A stretch of DNA of 64,000 nt, taken from assembly GCA_937897645.1 (NCBI GenBank), contig CALCNV010000159.1, forward strand, positions 27,866 through 91,865. Reading direction: 5' to 3'. How positions within the stretch are numbered: the stretch's first letter is position 1; each line of letters starts with the position of its first letter. A program made the position numbers and the translations under genes. The DNA is from an uncultured Lysobacteraceae bacterium. Its GTDB lineage: Bacteria > Pseudomonadota > Gammaproteobacteria > Xanthomonadales > Xanthomonadaceae. Below, in pieces: positions 37,404 through 48,425 of this stretch. The notes below the pieces were generated by a model that saw nothing but the letters and a program-made list of their open reading frames with translations, was not told the origin of the DNA and did not search any database.

Positions 37404-38095
37404 GCTCCACCGCCCGCGGCAGGTGCCGGCGTCGCGCCCGGCTGGGCGGCAGCGCCCGCCGCCGCTTTCTCCTGCTCCTCGATTTCCGTGTCGTCCAGGT
37501 AACGGTAGGTCTTCACCGTTCCGGAAAGTTCCAAGGCACCATTGCTGGTGATGGCCTTGCCGTCCTTGGGCTTGAGGGAAATGTCATGCATGGTCAGGAT
37601 CACCACGCGTGGCAGGGACGCAACCCCGCTGACGAAGGCACCGAACTGGTGGTAGCTGCCGACCATGCGCAGCGCGATCGGCTTTTCGGCATAGAACTCT
37701 TTGGGTGATTCCGGGCCTGGCTGGAACAGCTCGTTGGCCAAGCCGCTGGACAACGCGGTCTGCGAGATATCCACGATCAGGTCGGGCATTTCGGTCTTGC
37801 TGGGCAACTGGCGCAGCATCTGCTGCAGCACCTGTTCCATCTGGGCGAGCTGCTGCTTCAATGGCTCGAGGTTGGCTGCGTCGCCCTGCTCCTTCTCGAA
37901 GTCCTGGCGCAGGGACGTTTCCTTCTGCTCAAGGCCCTGCAGTTCCTCGCGCTTGCCCTTGATCAACAGGAAATACGCAAGGAACAGGATCAGGAAGCCC
38001 ACCAGCACGCAGAACCCTATCTTGTAGTTCTGCGGCCAATTGCCGATGTTGTTGAAATCCAGGTCGCTGACCTTGACCTTCTTTTTCTCACTCAT
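37400..38095 (-). CDS. pilO: Type IV pilus assembly protein PilO
   Basis: A 231-residue bitopic protein: short cytoplasmic segment (SDLDFNNIGNWPQNYKIGFC), one TM helix (VLVGFLILFLAYFLLIKGKR), a coiled coil, then a ferredoxin-like periplasmic domain (MVGSYHQFGAFVSGVASLPR). It pairs with PilN. The C-terminus carries an Ala/Gly/Pro-rich tail. ATGA overlap with pilN. Confidence 0.93.
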   Translation of the reverse strand: MSEKKKVKVSDLDFNNIGNWPQNYKIGFCVLVGFLILFLAYFLLIKGKREELQGLEQKETSLRQDFEKEQGDAANLEPLKQQLAQMEQVLQQMLRQLPSKTEMPDLIVDISQTALSSGLANELFQPGPESPKEFYAEKPIALRMVGSYHQFGAFVSGVASLPRVVILTMHDISLKPKDGKAITSNGALELSGTVKTYRYLDDTEIEEQEKAAAGAAAQPGATPAPAAGGGA

Positions 38096-38894
38096 GACGC
38101 CGGGCTCCCTTGCGTCGCCGGTGCAGGCTGCGCAGCTGGCGTGGCCGCCGGTGCCGGCGCAGCTGCGGGCTTGGTAGTGTCAATGACGGGTGCCGGTGCG
38201 GTGGTGGCAGGCGCGGCGGGTGTGGCAGGTGGCGTGGTCGTGCTGGTGCCCGCAGCCGCCGTACTATCGGCAACCGCCGGGGAACCGGCGGGTGCAACAC
38301 CGCCCTCCGCATCCGGTGCATTCGGGTTGGCCAGCTTGACCTGCAGCGTGAACACATACGGTAGCGCCCGTACGTCGCTGGACACTGCACCAGGACCGGC
38401 TTTGTCTTCGCCCTTCGCTTCGATGATGGACAGGTCGGGATTGGTCATCCAGCCGGAACTTTCGAGGTTGCGCATGTAGGCACTGACGCGCGCATTGGAC
38501 TGGGCACGGCCTTCGAGCGTCAGGATTTCGCCTTCCTGCTTGATGTTGGCCAGGGCCACGCCATCGGGGATGGTGCGTACCAGTGAATCAAACAGATGCA
38601 CCATCTGCGAGCGGTTGGCCTGCAGTTGCTCGATGACTTTCTTGCGTGCCAGCAGGCGGTCTTTCTGCTTGCCCAGCGTCTTGATTTCTTCGTTCTGGGC
38701 CTTGACCTTGACGATTTCCTGTTCAAGGAACTGGTTGCGGGTGTTCTGACCGCTGATCTGCTGGCCGTAGTAGAACCAGATCAGGAAGGACAGCACGATG
38801 CTGGCGGCGGCGGCCAGGCCGAGCATGCCGTAGAACTCTTTCTGGCGTTGCGCGCGTCGTTCGGCGCGCCACGGGAGCAGGTTGATCTTCGCCA

Positions 38895-38895
<1 letters not shown>
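38092..38895 (-). CDS. pilN: Type IV pilus assembly protein PilN with long Pro/Ala/Thr tail
   Basis: A 267-residue protein beginning MAKINLLPWRAERRAQRQKE; INLLPWR is the PilM-binding motif. A TM helix (AAAASIVLSFLIWFYYG), coiled coil and ferredoxin-like domain (QVKLANPNAP end) follow. The last 65 or so residues are Ala/Pro/Thr-rich low complexity, longer than in Pseudomonas PilN. Start 38895 overlaps the pilM stop by one base (TGATG). Confidence 0.94.
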
Positions 38896-40175
<1,280 letters not shown>

Positions 40176-42617
40176 ATGTCCCGTTTTCGCCGCCTGCTGC
40201 GCTGGGCAGTAATCGCCTTCATTGCCCTGTCCCTGATTGGCGCCGTCGGCCTGGGAATCCTCTATTACGTGGTCTCCTCGAAACTGCCCGAGGTTGATTC
40301 CCTGCGCAACGTGGAGCTGCAGGAGCCCCTGTATGTCTATGCCAGTGACGGGCGCCTGATCGGGCTGTTCGGCGAAACCCGTCGCTATCCGGTGGATATC
40401 GAGAAGGTGCCGGCCAAGGTCAGGCAGGCCTTCATCGCCGCCGAGGACTCCAACTTCCAGACCCACAAGGGCGTCGACCCCAAGGGCATCTCGCGGGCCC
40501 TGTGGCAGACCGCGACCCTCAAGGAAGGCCGGGTCGCGGGCGGCAGCACCATCACCCAGCAGGTCGCGCGCCAGTTCTTCCTGAGCTCCGAATACAGCTA
40601 CACCCGCAAGCTGGTGGAAATGATGCTGGCGATGAAGATCGAGCAGATGCTGACCAAGGACGAGATCCTTGAGCTGTATTTGAACAAGAGCTTCTTCGGC
40701 AACCGCGCCTACGGCGTGGCCGCGGCGGCCGAGTACTACTACGGCAAACCCCTGGACCAGCTGACCCTGGGCGAGACCGCCACCCTGGTGAGCGCGCTCA
40801 AGTTCCCCTCCAGCGGCAACCCGATCAGCAACCCGGAGCGCAACCACCAGCGCAGCGTCTATGTCATCCAACGCATGCTGGAAGACGGCTACATCACCCC
40901 CGCAGAGGCCGCGGCCGGCAAGGCCGAGGTGATGCACGCCAAGCCCCATGAGCGCCCCGTGGAGGTGTACGCGCCCTACGTGGCGGAAATGGTGCGCCAG
41001 GAAATGATCGCGCGCTTCGGCGGCGACGTGGTCAACAAGGGCTACCACGTCACCACCACCATCGACCCCGAACTGCAGATCGCCGCGGACGTGGCCGTGC
41101 GCGACGGCCTGCGCCTGTATGACCACCGGCATGGATGGAATGGGGTGGAACAGCACTTCGAAGTGGCCGCGGATGCCGATGCGGCGGTGCTCGCAACGCA
41201 CCTGTCGGGTATTCCCACCCAGAACGGTCTGATTCCAGCCGTGGTCGCACGGGCCAACCCCGATGGCGGCGTGACCGTGGTGCTGGCGGATGCCAGTGAA
41301 ATCAGCCTGCCCGCATCGGCGAGCAAATGGACCGGCAAGACCCCGGCCTCGCTGTTCAAACGCGGCGACCTGGCCCGGATCAAGCTGGAAACTCCGAAGC
41401 CGGGTGAAACCCCGACGACTTACCTGGTGGACCAGCTGCCGCGCGCGCAGGCCGCACTGGTGTCGCTGGACGCCAGCACGGGAGCGGTGAAAGCCATCAT
41501 TGGCGGCTACAGCTTCGCCGGCAACAAGTTCAACCGCGCCACCCAGGCACGGCGCCAGCCCGGCTCCAGCTTCAAGCCGTTTGTGTATTCGGCGGCCTTC
41601 GAGAAGGGCTACAACCCGGCGTCCATCGTGCTGGACGCGCCGGTGGTGTTCCGCGACCGCCGCGGCCACATGTGGCGGCCGCAGAACGACGGCGGTGGGT
41701 TCCGCGGCCCCATGCGGTTGCGCGAGGCGCTGGTGCAGTCGCGCAACCTGGTGTCGGTACGCCTGCTGGACAGCATCGGCGTGGACTTCGCGCGCAAGTA
41801 CATCAGCCAGTTCGGCTTCAACGAGGCCGAACTGCCGCCCAACCTGTCGATGTCGCTGGGCACGGCGTCGCTGACGCCGCTGTCCATGGCGCGCGGCTAT
41901 TCGGTCTTCGCCAACGGCGGCTCGCTGGTGACGCCGTGGTTCATCGACGAGGTCAAGGACCGGGAAGGCGCGGTGGTCTTCAAGGAAAACCCCGACACCG
42001 CGTGCCGTACCTGTGGTGCGGGCGTGACTGCGGCGGCGCCTGTCAGCAACGTGGTGGATGGCTTCGACCTCAGTCCCACCGGGCAGAAAGAGAAGCCCAA
42101 GCCGCAGGCCGTCGCCGCGAAGCCCGCTGCGCCGGCCAAACCGGCCGATCCCAACATGAAGGTGGCACCGCGCGCCATTGACGAGCGCACCGCCTACCAG
42201 CTGGTGTCAATGATGCGCGACGTGGTGCAGCGTGGCACGGCCACTGCGGCCAAGGTCCTGAACCGCGAAGACGTCGGCGGCAAGACCGGCTCCACCAACG
42301 ACCACCGCGATGCCTGGTTCGGCGGCTTCGGCGGCCCCTACTCCACCGTGGTCTGGGTCGGTCGCGATGACTTCCGCAGCCTTGGCTACCGCGAGTACGG
42401 CGGCAAGGCCGCGTTGCCGATCTGGATCGACTACATGCGCGCGGCGTTGAAAGACCAGGCCATCGCGCAGAACGATCCGCCGGATGGCATGACCCAGGTG
42501 ACCAGCAATGGCGTGGTGGAATGGGTCAAGGTGGAAGATCTGGAGCGCATCCAGAGCGAAGAGATCTACAACACCGACGATGCCATGGCCGACGAGGCCG
42601 CGTTCGACATCTTCTGA
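40176..42617 (+). CDS. mrcA: Penicillin-binding protein 1A (bifunctional class A PBP)
   Basis: An 813-residue class A PBP ([20 protein letters not shown]) with a TM anchor, a GT51 glycosyltransferase domain (catalytic Glu90 in [27 protein letters not shown]), an OB-like insertion and a transpeptidase domain: Ser464 in PGSSFKPF (SxxK), SRN in VQSRNLVS and KTG at 703 (GGKTGSTND). It polymerises and cross-links peptidoglycan in the periplasm. A Pro/Ala/Lys-rich insert ([20 protein letters not shown]) precedes the KTG segment. Divergent neighbour pilM is the conserved arrangement. Confidence 0.96.
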   Translation: MSRFRRLLRWAVIAFIALSLIGAVGLGILYYVVSSKLPEVDSLRNVELQEPLYVYASDGRLIGLFGETRRYPVDIEKVPAKVRQAFIAAEDSNFQTHKGVDPKGISRALWQTATLKEGRVAGGSTITQQVARQFFLSSEYSYTRKLVEMMLAMKIEQMLTKDEILELYLNKSFFGNRAYGVAAAAEYYYGKPLDQLTLGETATLVSALKFPSSGNPISNPERNHQRSVYVIQRMLEDGYITPAEAAAGKAEVMHAKPHERPVEVYAPYVAEMVRQEMIARFGGDVVNKGYHVTTTIDPELQIAADVAVRDGLRLYDHRHGWNGVEQHFEVAADADAAVLATHLSGIPTQNGLIPAVVARANPDGGVTVVLADASEISLPASASKWTGKTPASLFKRGDLARIKLETPKPGETPTTYLVDQLPRAQAALVSLDASTGAVKAIIGGYSFAGNKFNRATQARRQPGSSFKPFVYSAAFEKGYNPASIVLDAPVVFRDRRGHMWRPQNDGGGFRGPMRLREALVQSRNLVSVRLLDSIGVDFARKYISQFGFNEAELPPNLSMSLGTASLTPLSMARGYSVFANGGSLVTPWFIDEVKDREGAVVFKENPDTACRTCGAGVTAAAPVSNVVDGFDLSPTGQKEKPKPQAVAAKPAAPAKPADPNMKVAPRAIDERTAYQLVSMMRDVVQRGTATAAKVLNREDVGGKTGSTNDHRDAWFGGFGGPYSTVVWVGRDDFRSLGYREYGGKAALPIWIDYMRAALKDQAIAQNDPPDGMTQVTSNGVVEWVKVEDLERIQSEEIYNTDDAMADEAAFDIF

Positions 42618-42637
42618 TCCTGCATGTGAATGCACTC

Positions 42638-42668
42638 ACGCAGCGTTGCCACATTCGCAACGCTGCGT
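42638..42668. terminator. Hairpin after the PBP1A gene
   Basis: ACGCAGCGTTGC and GCAACGCTGCGT form a perfect 12-bp stem with a 7-base loop, 20 bp past the stop. There is no T-run after it, so termination efficiency is uncertain. Confidence 0.65.
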
Positions 42669-42707
42669 CGGGTACAGTCTCCCCATGTTTCGACGCGGAG
42701 GCTCCCC

Positions 42708-43361
42708 ATGCACCACGCCCGTCAACATGCCGAAACCCGCACCCGCGAACGCCGCCATCGGCTGGCGAACGAAGCCGCCCGGCTGATGGCCGAAGGCGGC
42801 TTCCGCGATTACCACCAGGCCAAACTCAAGGCCGCCGAGCGCCTCGGCATCCACGACGATGCCTCGCTGCCACGCAACCGCGAGATCGAACAGGCCCTGC
42901 GCGAATACCAGCGTTTGTTCGTAGGCGAACCGCAGCAGCAGGCCGTGCAGGTGCGCCGCGAAGCGGCGCTGCGGGCGCTTGAATTTTTCTCGGGCTTCTC
43001 GCCGCGGCTGGCGGGGCCGGTGCTGGAAGGCACGGCCGATGCGAATTCACCCGTGCACCTGCATTTGCATACCGACGATGAAGATGCCGTGCCACGCTTC
43101 CTGGACGAGCACCGCATCCCGGCCGATGCACGCACGCGCCACCTGCGCCTGGACCGGCAACGCAGCGATGACTTTCCCGTGTGGGTATTCACGGCCGAAG
43201 CACTGACCTTCGACGTGACCGTACTGCCGCACGATGCATTGCGCCAGGCACCGTTGTCCGGCGTGGACGAGCGACCCATGAAACGCGCGTCGGCTGCGCA
43301 ACTGCGCCAACTCATTGCCGACGAAGAGATCGCGGGTTACGACCCCGCCGCCTGCCGCTAG
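42708..43361 (+). CDS. Conserved hypothetical protein
   Basis: A 217-residue protein starting MHHARQHAETRTRERRHRLA. The N-terminal half is a helical region (EAARLMAEGGFRDYHQAKLK, LGIHDDASLPRNREIEQALR); the C-terminal half has an HLHLHTDDEDAVPRFLDEH segment and a VTVLPHDALRQAPLSGVDER stretch. I do not recognise a characterised family; the HxHxH run could bind metal but this is unsupported. It is convergent with the halogenase-like gene and overlaps its stop by four bases. An in-frame ATG at 42630 is before the hairpin and is rejected. Confidence 0.7.
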   Translation: MHHARQHAETRTRERRHRLANEAARLMAEGGFRDYHQAKLKAAERLGIHDDASLPRNREIEQALREYQRLFVGEPQQQAVQVRREAALRALEFFSGFSPRLAGPVLEGTADANSPVHLHLHTDDEDAVPRFLDEHRIPADARTRHLRLDRQRSDDFPVWVFTAEALTFDVTVLPHDALRQAPLSGVDERPMKRASAAQLRQLIADEEIAGYDPAACR

Positions 43362-44872
43362 GTCGGGCGCAGGCCCGGGCAGTACCGCTCCACGTACGCT
43401 TGGTGCGAGGGAAGCTGGACCAGCGTTTTGTCCACGGTCGTGCGAATCCCGTCCAGGAACTGCGCCAGCTCCGCATCGCCCATCAAATCGGCAACGGGAT
43501 GACGCTGGCGCGGGGTGATGCCCTGCCCCAGCATCACCTGGATCCAGGAGTTCTCGGCGAACAGTTCGTTGGGCGCGCGGAACACGCGCCCGGTTTCGCG
43601 GAACAACTCGATGCGATGGCGCAATGATTGCGGGATATCCATGTCGCGGCATGCGCGCCAGAACGCCGTGTCCTGGCGATGGGTGACGTGGTAATGCAGG
43701 ATAATGAAATCACGGATGTGCTCGATCTCCGCGCGGGTCTGCTGGTTGTATTCGTCGACATCGGACTGGCTGATGCCGTTGGCCGGGAACATCTGCAGTA
43801 GGCGCAGGATGCCGCGCTGGATCAGGTGGATGCTGGTGGATTCAATCGGCTCCAGGAAGCCGCTGGCCAGGCCAATGGCCACGCAGTTGCCGCTCCAGGT
43901 GCTGGATCGCTGCCCTGGGCGGAATTTGATCACGCGTGGCTCGGTCAGCACCGTGCCCTGGATGTTGCCCAGCAAGGTCTCGGTGGCACGGGCATCGTCC
44001 GCATGGCGACTGCTGAAGACGATGCCATTGCCCACGCGGTGCTGCAGCGGGATGCGCCATTGCCAACCGGCATCGTGGGCGATGGAGCGGGTATAGGGAA
44101 CCGCATCCCCGACCGATTCGGTTTGCACCGCCACCGCGCTGTCGCAATACAGCCACTGCGACCAGTCCTGGTATTCCACGCCCAGCGTCTGCCCAATCAG
44201 CAGCCCGCGGAACCCGGTGCAATCAATGAACAGGTCGCCCTCGATGTCGACACCCGAATCCAGCCGTAGCGCGCTGATGTGGCCGGGCTGCGCATCGGAC
44301 TTGACCGCGACGATCTTGCCTTCGATGCGCTGCACGCCGAATTTCTCGCTGAACCCGCGCAGGTACTTCGCGTACAGCGACGCATCCATGTGGAATGCGT
44401 AGTTCATGCCGCCATTTGGAAGATGCGCGAACTTGTTCTGCAGCGCCGCTTTCAACTCAAGGCAGTAATCACCATAGTCGCTGGCGAGGTTGCGCTCGCG
44501 ACCCTTCAACCAGAAGTGCTGGAAGCCGGCGGTCCAATGGTCTTTGCCAGTGATGCCGAACGAGTGGATGTAGTCTTCGCCCACGTTGCGCCAGTTCTCG
44601 AAGCTGATGCCCAGCTTGAAGGTCGCCTGCGTGGCGGCCATGAACTCTTTTTCGTTGATATCCAGCAGGCGATGGAAGGTGACCAGGGTGGGGATGGTGG
44701 CTTCGCCGACGCCGACCGTGGAAATCTCGTCGGACTCGATCAGCTTGATATCCAGCAGCTTGCCCAAGGTTTTGGAGAGCGCCGCGGCCACCATCCACCC
44801 CGCGGTGCCACCGCCGGCGATGACGATGCGCTTGATGGGTGTCTGTGGATGGTGGGCGGTGTCTTCCATCAC
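43358..44872 (-). CDS. Tryptophan halogenase-family flavoprotein (copy 1)
   Basis: A 504-residue member of the FAD-dependent tryptophan halogenase family. The FAD motif is GGGTAGW (GxGxxG); VGVGEATIPTL, the candidate catalytic Lys in ATFKLGISFENW, the WxWxIP motif intact in GWQWRIP and the EPIESTSIHL segment follow. All key residues of true halogenases are thus visible, yet the genomic setting (TonB receptor, SapC, cupin, glycosidase) matches carbohydrate-utilization loci, where the substrate is unknown. It is the last gene of the run, 11 bp after the cupin gene. Confidence 0.88.
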   Translation of the reverse strand: MMEDTAHHPQTPIKRIVIAGGGTAGWMVAAALSKTLGKLLDIKLIESDEISTVGVGEATIPTLVTFHRLLDINEKEFMAATQATFKLGISFENWRNVGEDYIHSFGITGKDHWTAGFQHFWLKGRERNLASDYGDYCLELKAALQNKFAHLPNGGMNYAFHMDASLYAKYLRGFSEKFGVQRIEGKIVAVKSDAQPGHISALRLDSGVDIEGDLFIDCTGFRGLLIGQTLGVEYQDWSQWLYCDSAVAVQTESVGDAVPYTRSIAHDAGWQWRIPLQHRVGNGIVFSSRHADDARATETLLGNIQGTVLTEPRVIKFRPGQRSSTWSGNCVAIGLASGFLEPIESTSIHLIQRGILRLLQMFPANGISQSDVDEYNQQTRAEIEHIRDFIILHYHVTHRQDTAFWRACRDMDIPQSLRHRIELFRETGRVFRAPNELFAENSWIQVMLGQGITPRQRHPVADLMGDAELAQFLDGIRTTVDKTLVQLPSHQAYVERYCPGLRPT

Positions 44873-44883
44873 GTCATGCGTCC

Positions 44884-45903
44884 TCAGTGGTTCAGCCGTT
44901 GCAGCAGGCGGGCGCGCATGGCGCGCGCCCTGGCTTCATCGATGGGCCCGAGCGCACGCAGTGCGTCGGCAGGAATGTGGTCGGCAGTCGCTTCGTCCGG
45001 GGCGAATACGTAATGGCGGAACACGTCTTCCCACACGGCACGCTGCCCGGCAGGCAGGTCGCGTACGGTCATCAGCGCCAGCATCAACGCGTTCATCGGT
45101 GTATCCATCCACGCCGGCGTCTGTCGCCACCAGTAGTTGACCAGCACGTTGAATGTTTCCAGTGCTTCCATGTGATGCCACCACATGCTGGGGATGAACA
45201 CGGCATCGCCCGGTCCGAGTTCCGCGACCTGCGCGTGCCGCAGCGCTTCTTCGAAACGCGGGAAGCGGTCGTAATCAGGCGCTGCGAAATCCACCAGGCT
45301 GATGGCTTGCCCCGCGGGCGTGAAATCGAGCGGGCCGACGTAGAGGTTGGACAGTTGCTGCGGTGGAAACACCGTCACCCGCCGGCGACCAGCAACCACG
45401 CAGGCGAGGTTGTCCGGCACGTCCTGGTGCGCGGCGATGCGCGTGCGATTGCCGATCCAGATACTGGCCAGCGCTTCCCTGTCCCCGAACGCGAAGTCGT
45501 TGTGGTCGCGGAAACCGGGCAACCACGTGTCGATGGTGGTGGACCCGATGTAGATCGCCGGCGGAGCCGGTTCCTTCGCGTACTTCAGCAACGTGTTCAG
45601 GGCCACGCCCAACGGCACGTTCTCGCGACGGAAGTTGAAATCGTCCAGCGCCGCGTTGTAGAAGAACCGCCCCCCGATGTCGGGTGGACCCACCATCGCG
45701 ACCACGGGTTGTGCGTCCTTTCGCTCGAACCCGCGCAAATAGGCTACGGCGGCCTGCGCCGACTGTTGACCGGCCTGCACCATCGGCCAGCGCACAGCGA
45801 CGCCACGCAACACCGCCGGCTCCGGGGATTGCAGCACTTCGTCCGGCAGTGCCCGCGGATCGACAGCGTGGAATTCGCGGATTTTTCTATCGACCGCCAG
45901 CAT
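44884..45903 (-). CDS. Cupin-like/JmjC-type protein (Pass1-related)
   Basis: A 339-residue protein starting MLAVDRKIREFHAVDPRALP. A JmjC/cupin_8 fold is indicated by the metal-ligand pair HQD (RIAAHQDVPDNLACVVAGRR) and a distal His (GDAVFIPSMWWHHMEALETF), with VNYWW after it. Such proteins are putative Fe(II)/2-oxoglutarate oxygenases. It overlaps the SapC gene by 17 bp and precedes the halogenase-like gene, so the three are probably co-translated. Homologues travel with TonB receptors and tryptophan-halogenase-like genes in Xanthomonas and Caulobacter relatives. Confidence 0.85.
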   Translation of the reverse strand: MLAVDRKIREFHAVDPRALPDEVLQSPEPAVLRGVAVRWPMVQAGQQSAQAAVAYLRGFERKDAQPVVAMVGPPDIGGRFFYNAALDDFNFRRENVPLGVALNTLLKYAKEPAPPAIYIGSTTIDTWLPGFRDHNDFAFGDREALASIWIGNRTRIAAHQDVPDNLACVVAGRRRVTVFPPQQLSNLYVGPLDFTPAGQAISLVDFAAPDYDRFPRFEEALRHAQVAELGPGDAVFIPSMWWHHMEALETFNVLVNYWWRQTPAWMDTPMNALMLALMTVRDLPAGQRAVWEDVFRHYVFAPDEATADHIPADALRALGPIDEARARAMRARLLQRLNH

Positions 45904-46594
45904 GTACCCGGCTCGTCCTGTCGATGAGGTCGCGGAACCGCGAAAGGGAAGCAACCACCATGTACAGTGGCTCCAGGAAACCGGCGCGCTGCAGCGCTTC
46001 CAATGCAGGCCCGTCCAGCGCCCCAAGCTTCTCTTCGTTCACCGTGTAGAAGCCCTCCAGCCGGTTCAGCGTGCCATCGCCGAGTTCGACATCGAGTGCG
46101 AATGATTCCAGCAGTCCATGCTGCAGGAGTGCCTGTACGAACGCGGACGTCGCCTGCAGGCCATCATGCAGCGCAAGCAGCACCGACGTCATGCGCTCCA
46201 GGAATGCCGTGGTGCCGCCCTGGTCGCGGAACAGCGCCTCACCCCGATCGCTGGACACGCGCGGATTGTCCAGGTCGATGTGGACCAGGAGCGCATCGCC
46301 ATCACGCCCGATCAGGAACGGCTGCCGTTCGATCGCGAGCGGCACGTAGGCGGCGTTCCAACGGTTGCCGTCGAGAAAGAGGTTTTGCCCCTCCTGGAAC
46401 CCGAACAGCGCGATGGGCTGGAACGCACCGTCGTCGGTCTTGCGGAACACGATGGGGTAATAGGCCTGCACGTTGCGGAACTCGGACGGGAAGGTGATGG
46501 CGAACATCACGTCGTCGCCGAAAGCAGCGCCACGCGTGGCGTCGACGCGCAGGTCCATGTGGTCGATGTTGTTGAGCAGGACGTGTTGGGCCAT
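45887..46594 (-). CDS. SapC family protein
   Basis: A 235-residue protein starting MAQHVLLNNIDHMDLRVDAT. SapC-like features are FGDDVMFAITFPSEFRNVQA, YYPIVFRKTDDGAFQPIALF, GFQEGQNLFLDGNRWNAAYV and VNEEKLGALDGPALEALQRA. The name comes from a Campylobacter S-layer-associated protein; the molecular function is unknown. It is unrelated to the SapC ABC permease. The start is chosen at 46594 because earlier in-frame residues are not conserved. Confidence 0.88.
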   Translation of the reverse strand: MAQHVLLNNIDHMDLRVDATRGAAFGDDVMFAITFPSEFRNVQAYYPIVFRKTDDGAFQPIALFGFQEGQNLFLDGNRWNAAYVPLAIERQPFLIGRDGDALLVHIDLDNPRVSSDRGEALFRDQGGTTAFLERMTSVLLALHDGLQATSAFVQALLQHGLLESFALDVELGDGTLNRLEGFYTVNEEKLGALDGPALEALQRAGFLEPLYMVVASLSRFRDLIDRTSRVHAGGR

Positions 46595-46759
46595 GGGGCT
46601 TCCGCATTGGAACCTGTGTCTGGAGGAAACTATCCTACGCGCCTTCACTGGATGCCGGCGCGGCTGTTCTTGGCGCCTGTGCGATCAACTTCGCATCAGC
46701 GCGTTTTATTTCACGACTCGAAACTCAGAATCGTCGATTGCCTTCGTCCGCTGGCCATC

Positions 46760-48313
46760 CTAGATGCGCGGCATGCCGCGCGTCCGCACATGGTCCAGCA
46801 TCTCGCGATGCCCCGGCAGGGCCGCCAGCATCTTGCGGGCAAGCGCTGACGTCTGCTGGAAATAGCCTTCCGCCTTGCGCACGTCATCCTCGCGTCGGGT
46901 CGCGGGCCGTGCCTCCGGCTGGAATCCCATTCCATACAAGATGTACTGGTAGCTGGCCGACGGGAACACTTCGTCCACGCGGTAGAAGTCATAACGTGAC
47001 GGCGGTTGATGCCGCCAGTGGCTGAGCAGTTCCTGCAGGCGGTCGGGGATGGATTCGCGGCGGCAGTTGTCGCGCCAGAAGTCGCTGTCGGTTCGCTTCG
47101 TGAGCACGTAGTGCAACTTCAGGAAATCAACCACGCGCTCCCAGCGATAGGTGAAGGTGTCGTTGAAGCGTCCGGCTACGGTATCCATTGCCGCGCGTGT
47201 CGCCGGCATCTGGTCGCTGAGCATGCCCGCGGCCAGTTCCACCAGCACCAGCGAGGACGCTTCCAGCGGCTCCACGAATCCACTGGCCAGGCCAATGGCA
47301 ACGCAATTGCGATGCCAGGTTTTTTTTCGATAACCCGGGTTGAACTTGATCCGGACCAGCTTCGCCGGATCCTGCACGCCACCACCGGCATTGGCCACGT
47401 AGTGCAGCAGGTCCTGTTCGGCGGCTTCGTCAGTCGCGTGGCTGCTGGAGTAGACATGGCCGATGCCACGCCGACTTTGCAGGCCGATGTCCCAGATCCA
47501 GCCGTTGGGTTGCGCAGTCGAGACGGTCTGGCAGGCGATCGGCGAATCGGGGGCCGCATGGGGCATTTGCACCGCGATCGCACGGTCGTTGAACAACACG
47601 TGCTTCTGCGACACCAAGCCGACGCCGAAATGCTCGCCCAGCAGCAGCGATCGTGCCCCGCTGCAGTCGATGAACAGGTCGCCGGTGATGGCGCCGTTGT
47701 CGCGCGTCTGCAGCGAGGCAATGTCGCCGTTCCCATGGGTGTTGATCGCAGTCATGTGGTCGGACACATGGCGTACGCCCAGTTTCTCGACGCAGTGCTT
47801 GCGCAGGAATACACCCAGCTTGACCGCATCCAGGTGGTAAGCGTAGTTGGCCACCGCCGCGTACTCCGGCGTGGAGAACTGCTTGGGCGCCTTGCCGGCC
47901 TCGCACAAATGCGGCTGGAAGCACACCAGCGTTCCGAAGGGCACGTCGCGGTGTTGCATCCAGCCGGCAACGAGGTTGGTGTCCAGGTAGCCCTGGGGCA
48001 GCACGAACGGATGGTAGTAAGCGTCGCCTTCGCGGTCCTCGCTCCAGCGCACGAACTTCGAGCCCTGCTTGAAGGCGGCATCGCATTCGCGGATGAAGTC
48101 GGTTTCCGACACGCCTATCCTGCGCAGGGTGTCGCGCATGGTCGGCCAGGTGCCCTCGCCGACGCCGATGGTGGCGACGTCCGGCGATTCGATCAACGTG
48201 ATCTCCAGCCCGTGGCCAGCGGCCGCATTGTGGTCGGCCGCCAGCACCGCTGCAGCCAGCCAGCCGGCAGAACCTCCGCCGAGGATAACGACATGCTTTA
48301 CGGCGTCATTCAA
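46760..48313 (-). CDS. Tryptophan halogenase-family flavoprotein (copy 2, diverged)
   Basis: A 517-residue relative of the first copy with FAD motif GGGSAGW, VGVGEGTWPTMRDTLRR, candidate Lys in AAFKQGSKFVRW and SGFVEPLEASSLVLVE. The WxWxIP motif is altered to WIWDIG and the usual Glu-Ser after EPL reads Glu-Ala, so halogenation is doubtful. It is separated from the SapC gene by 165 bp and from the TonB receptor by a strong hairpin. It may be a sugar- or glycan-tailoring flavoenzyme; no substrate can be read. Confidence 0.87.
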   Translation of the reverse strand: MNDAVKHVVILGGGSAGWLAAAVLAADHNAAAGHGLEITLIESPDVATIGVGEGTWPTMRDTLRRIGVSETDFIRECDAAFKQGSKFVRWSEDREGDAYYHPFVLPQGYLDTNLVAGWMQHRDVPFGTLVCFQPHLCEAGKAPKQFSTPEYAAVANYAYHLDAVKLGVFLRKHCVEKLGVRHVSDHMTAINTHGNGDIASLQTRDNGAITGDLFIDCSGARSLLLGEHFGVGLVSQKHVLFNDRAIAVQMPHAAPDSPIACQTVSTAQPNGWIWDIGLQSRRGIGHVYSSSHATDEAAEQDLLHYVANAGGGVQDPAKLVRIKFNPGYRKKTWHRNCVAIGLASGFVEPLEASSLVLVELAAGMLSDQMPATRAAMDTVAGRFNDTFTYRWERVVDFLKLHYVLTKRTDSDFWRDNCRRESIPDRLQELLSHWRHQPPSRYDFYRVDEVFPSASYQYILYGMGFQPEARPATRREDDVRKAEGYFQQTSALARKMLAALPGHREMLDHVRTRGMPRI

Positions 48314-48356
48314 TCAGACACCCCGGTAGTGGTTTGGATGGAACGGCAATCATGAG

Positions 48357-48385
48357 AAAAAGCCGCCGGTAGCCGGCGGCTTTTT
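48357..48385 (-). terminator. Strong bidirectional intrinsic terminator after the TonB receptor gene
   Basis: GCCGCCGG (48362-48369), loop TAG, CCGGCGGC (48373-48380), flanked by AAAAA on the left and TTTTT on the right. On the minus strand this ends receptor transcription, or attenuates read-through into the halogenase-like gene 43 bp further on. Confidence 0.9.
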
Positions 48386-48425
48386 CCTGCGGGGTCGATC
48401 GACCCCGCGGCTCCCATGCTTCAGG

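Noticed and set aside
45887..46594. SapC as an antimicrobial-peptide ABC permease
   Set aside because: Shares only the name; no transmembrane helices are seen and the motifs are of the S-layer-associated SapC family.
43358..48313. Halogenase genes as part of a halogenated natural-product cluster
   Set aside because: No biosynthetic core genes, flavin reductase or resistance genes; the TonB receptor, SapC, cupin, LacI and GH30 context indicates glycan use.
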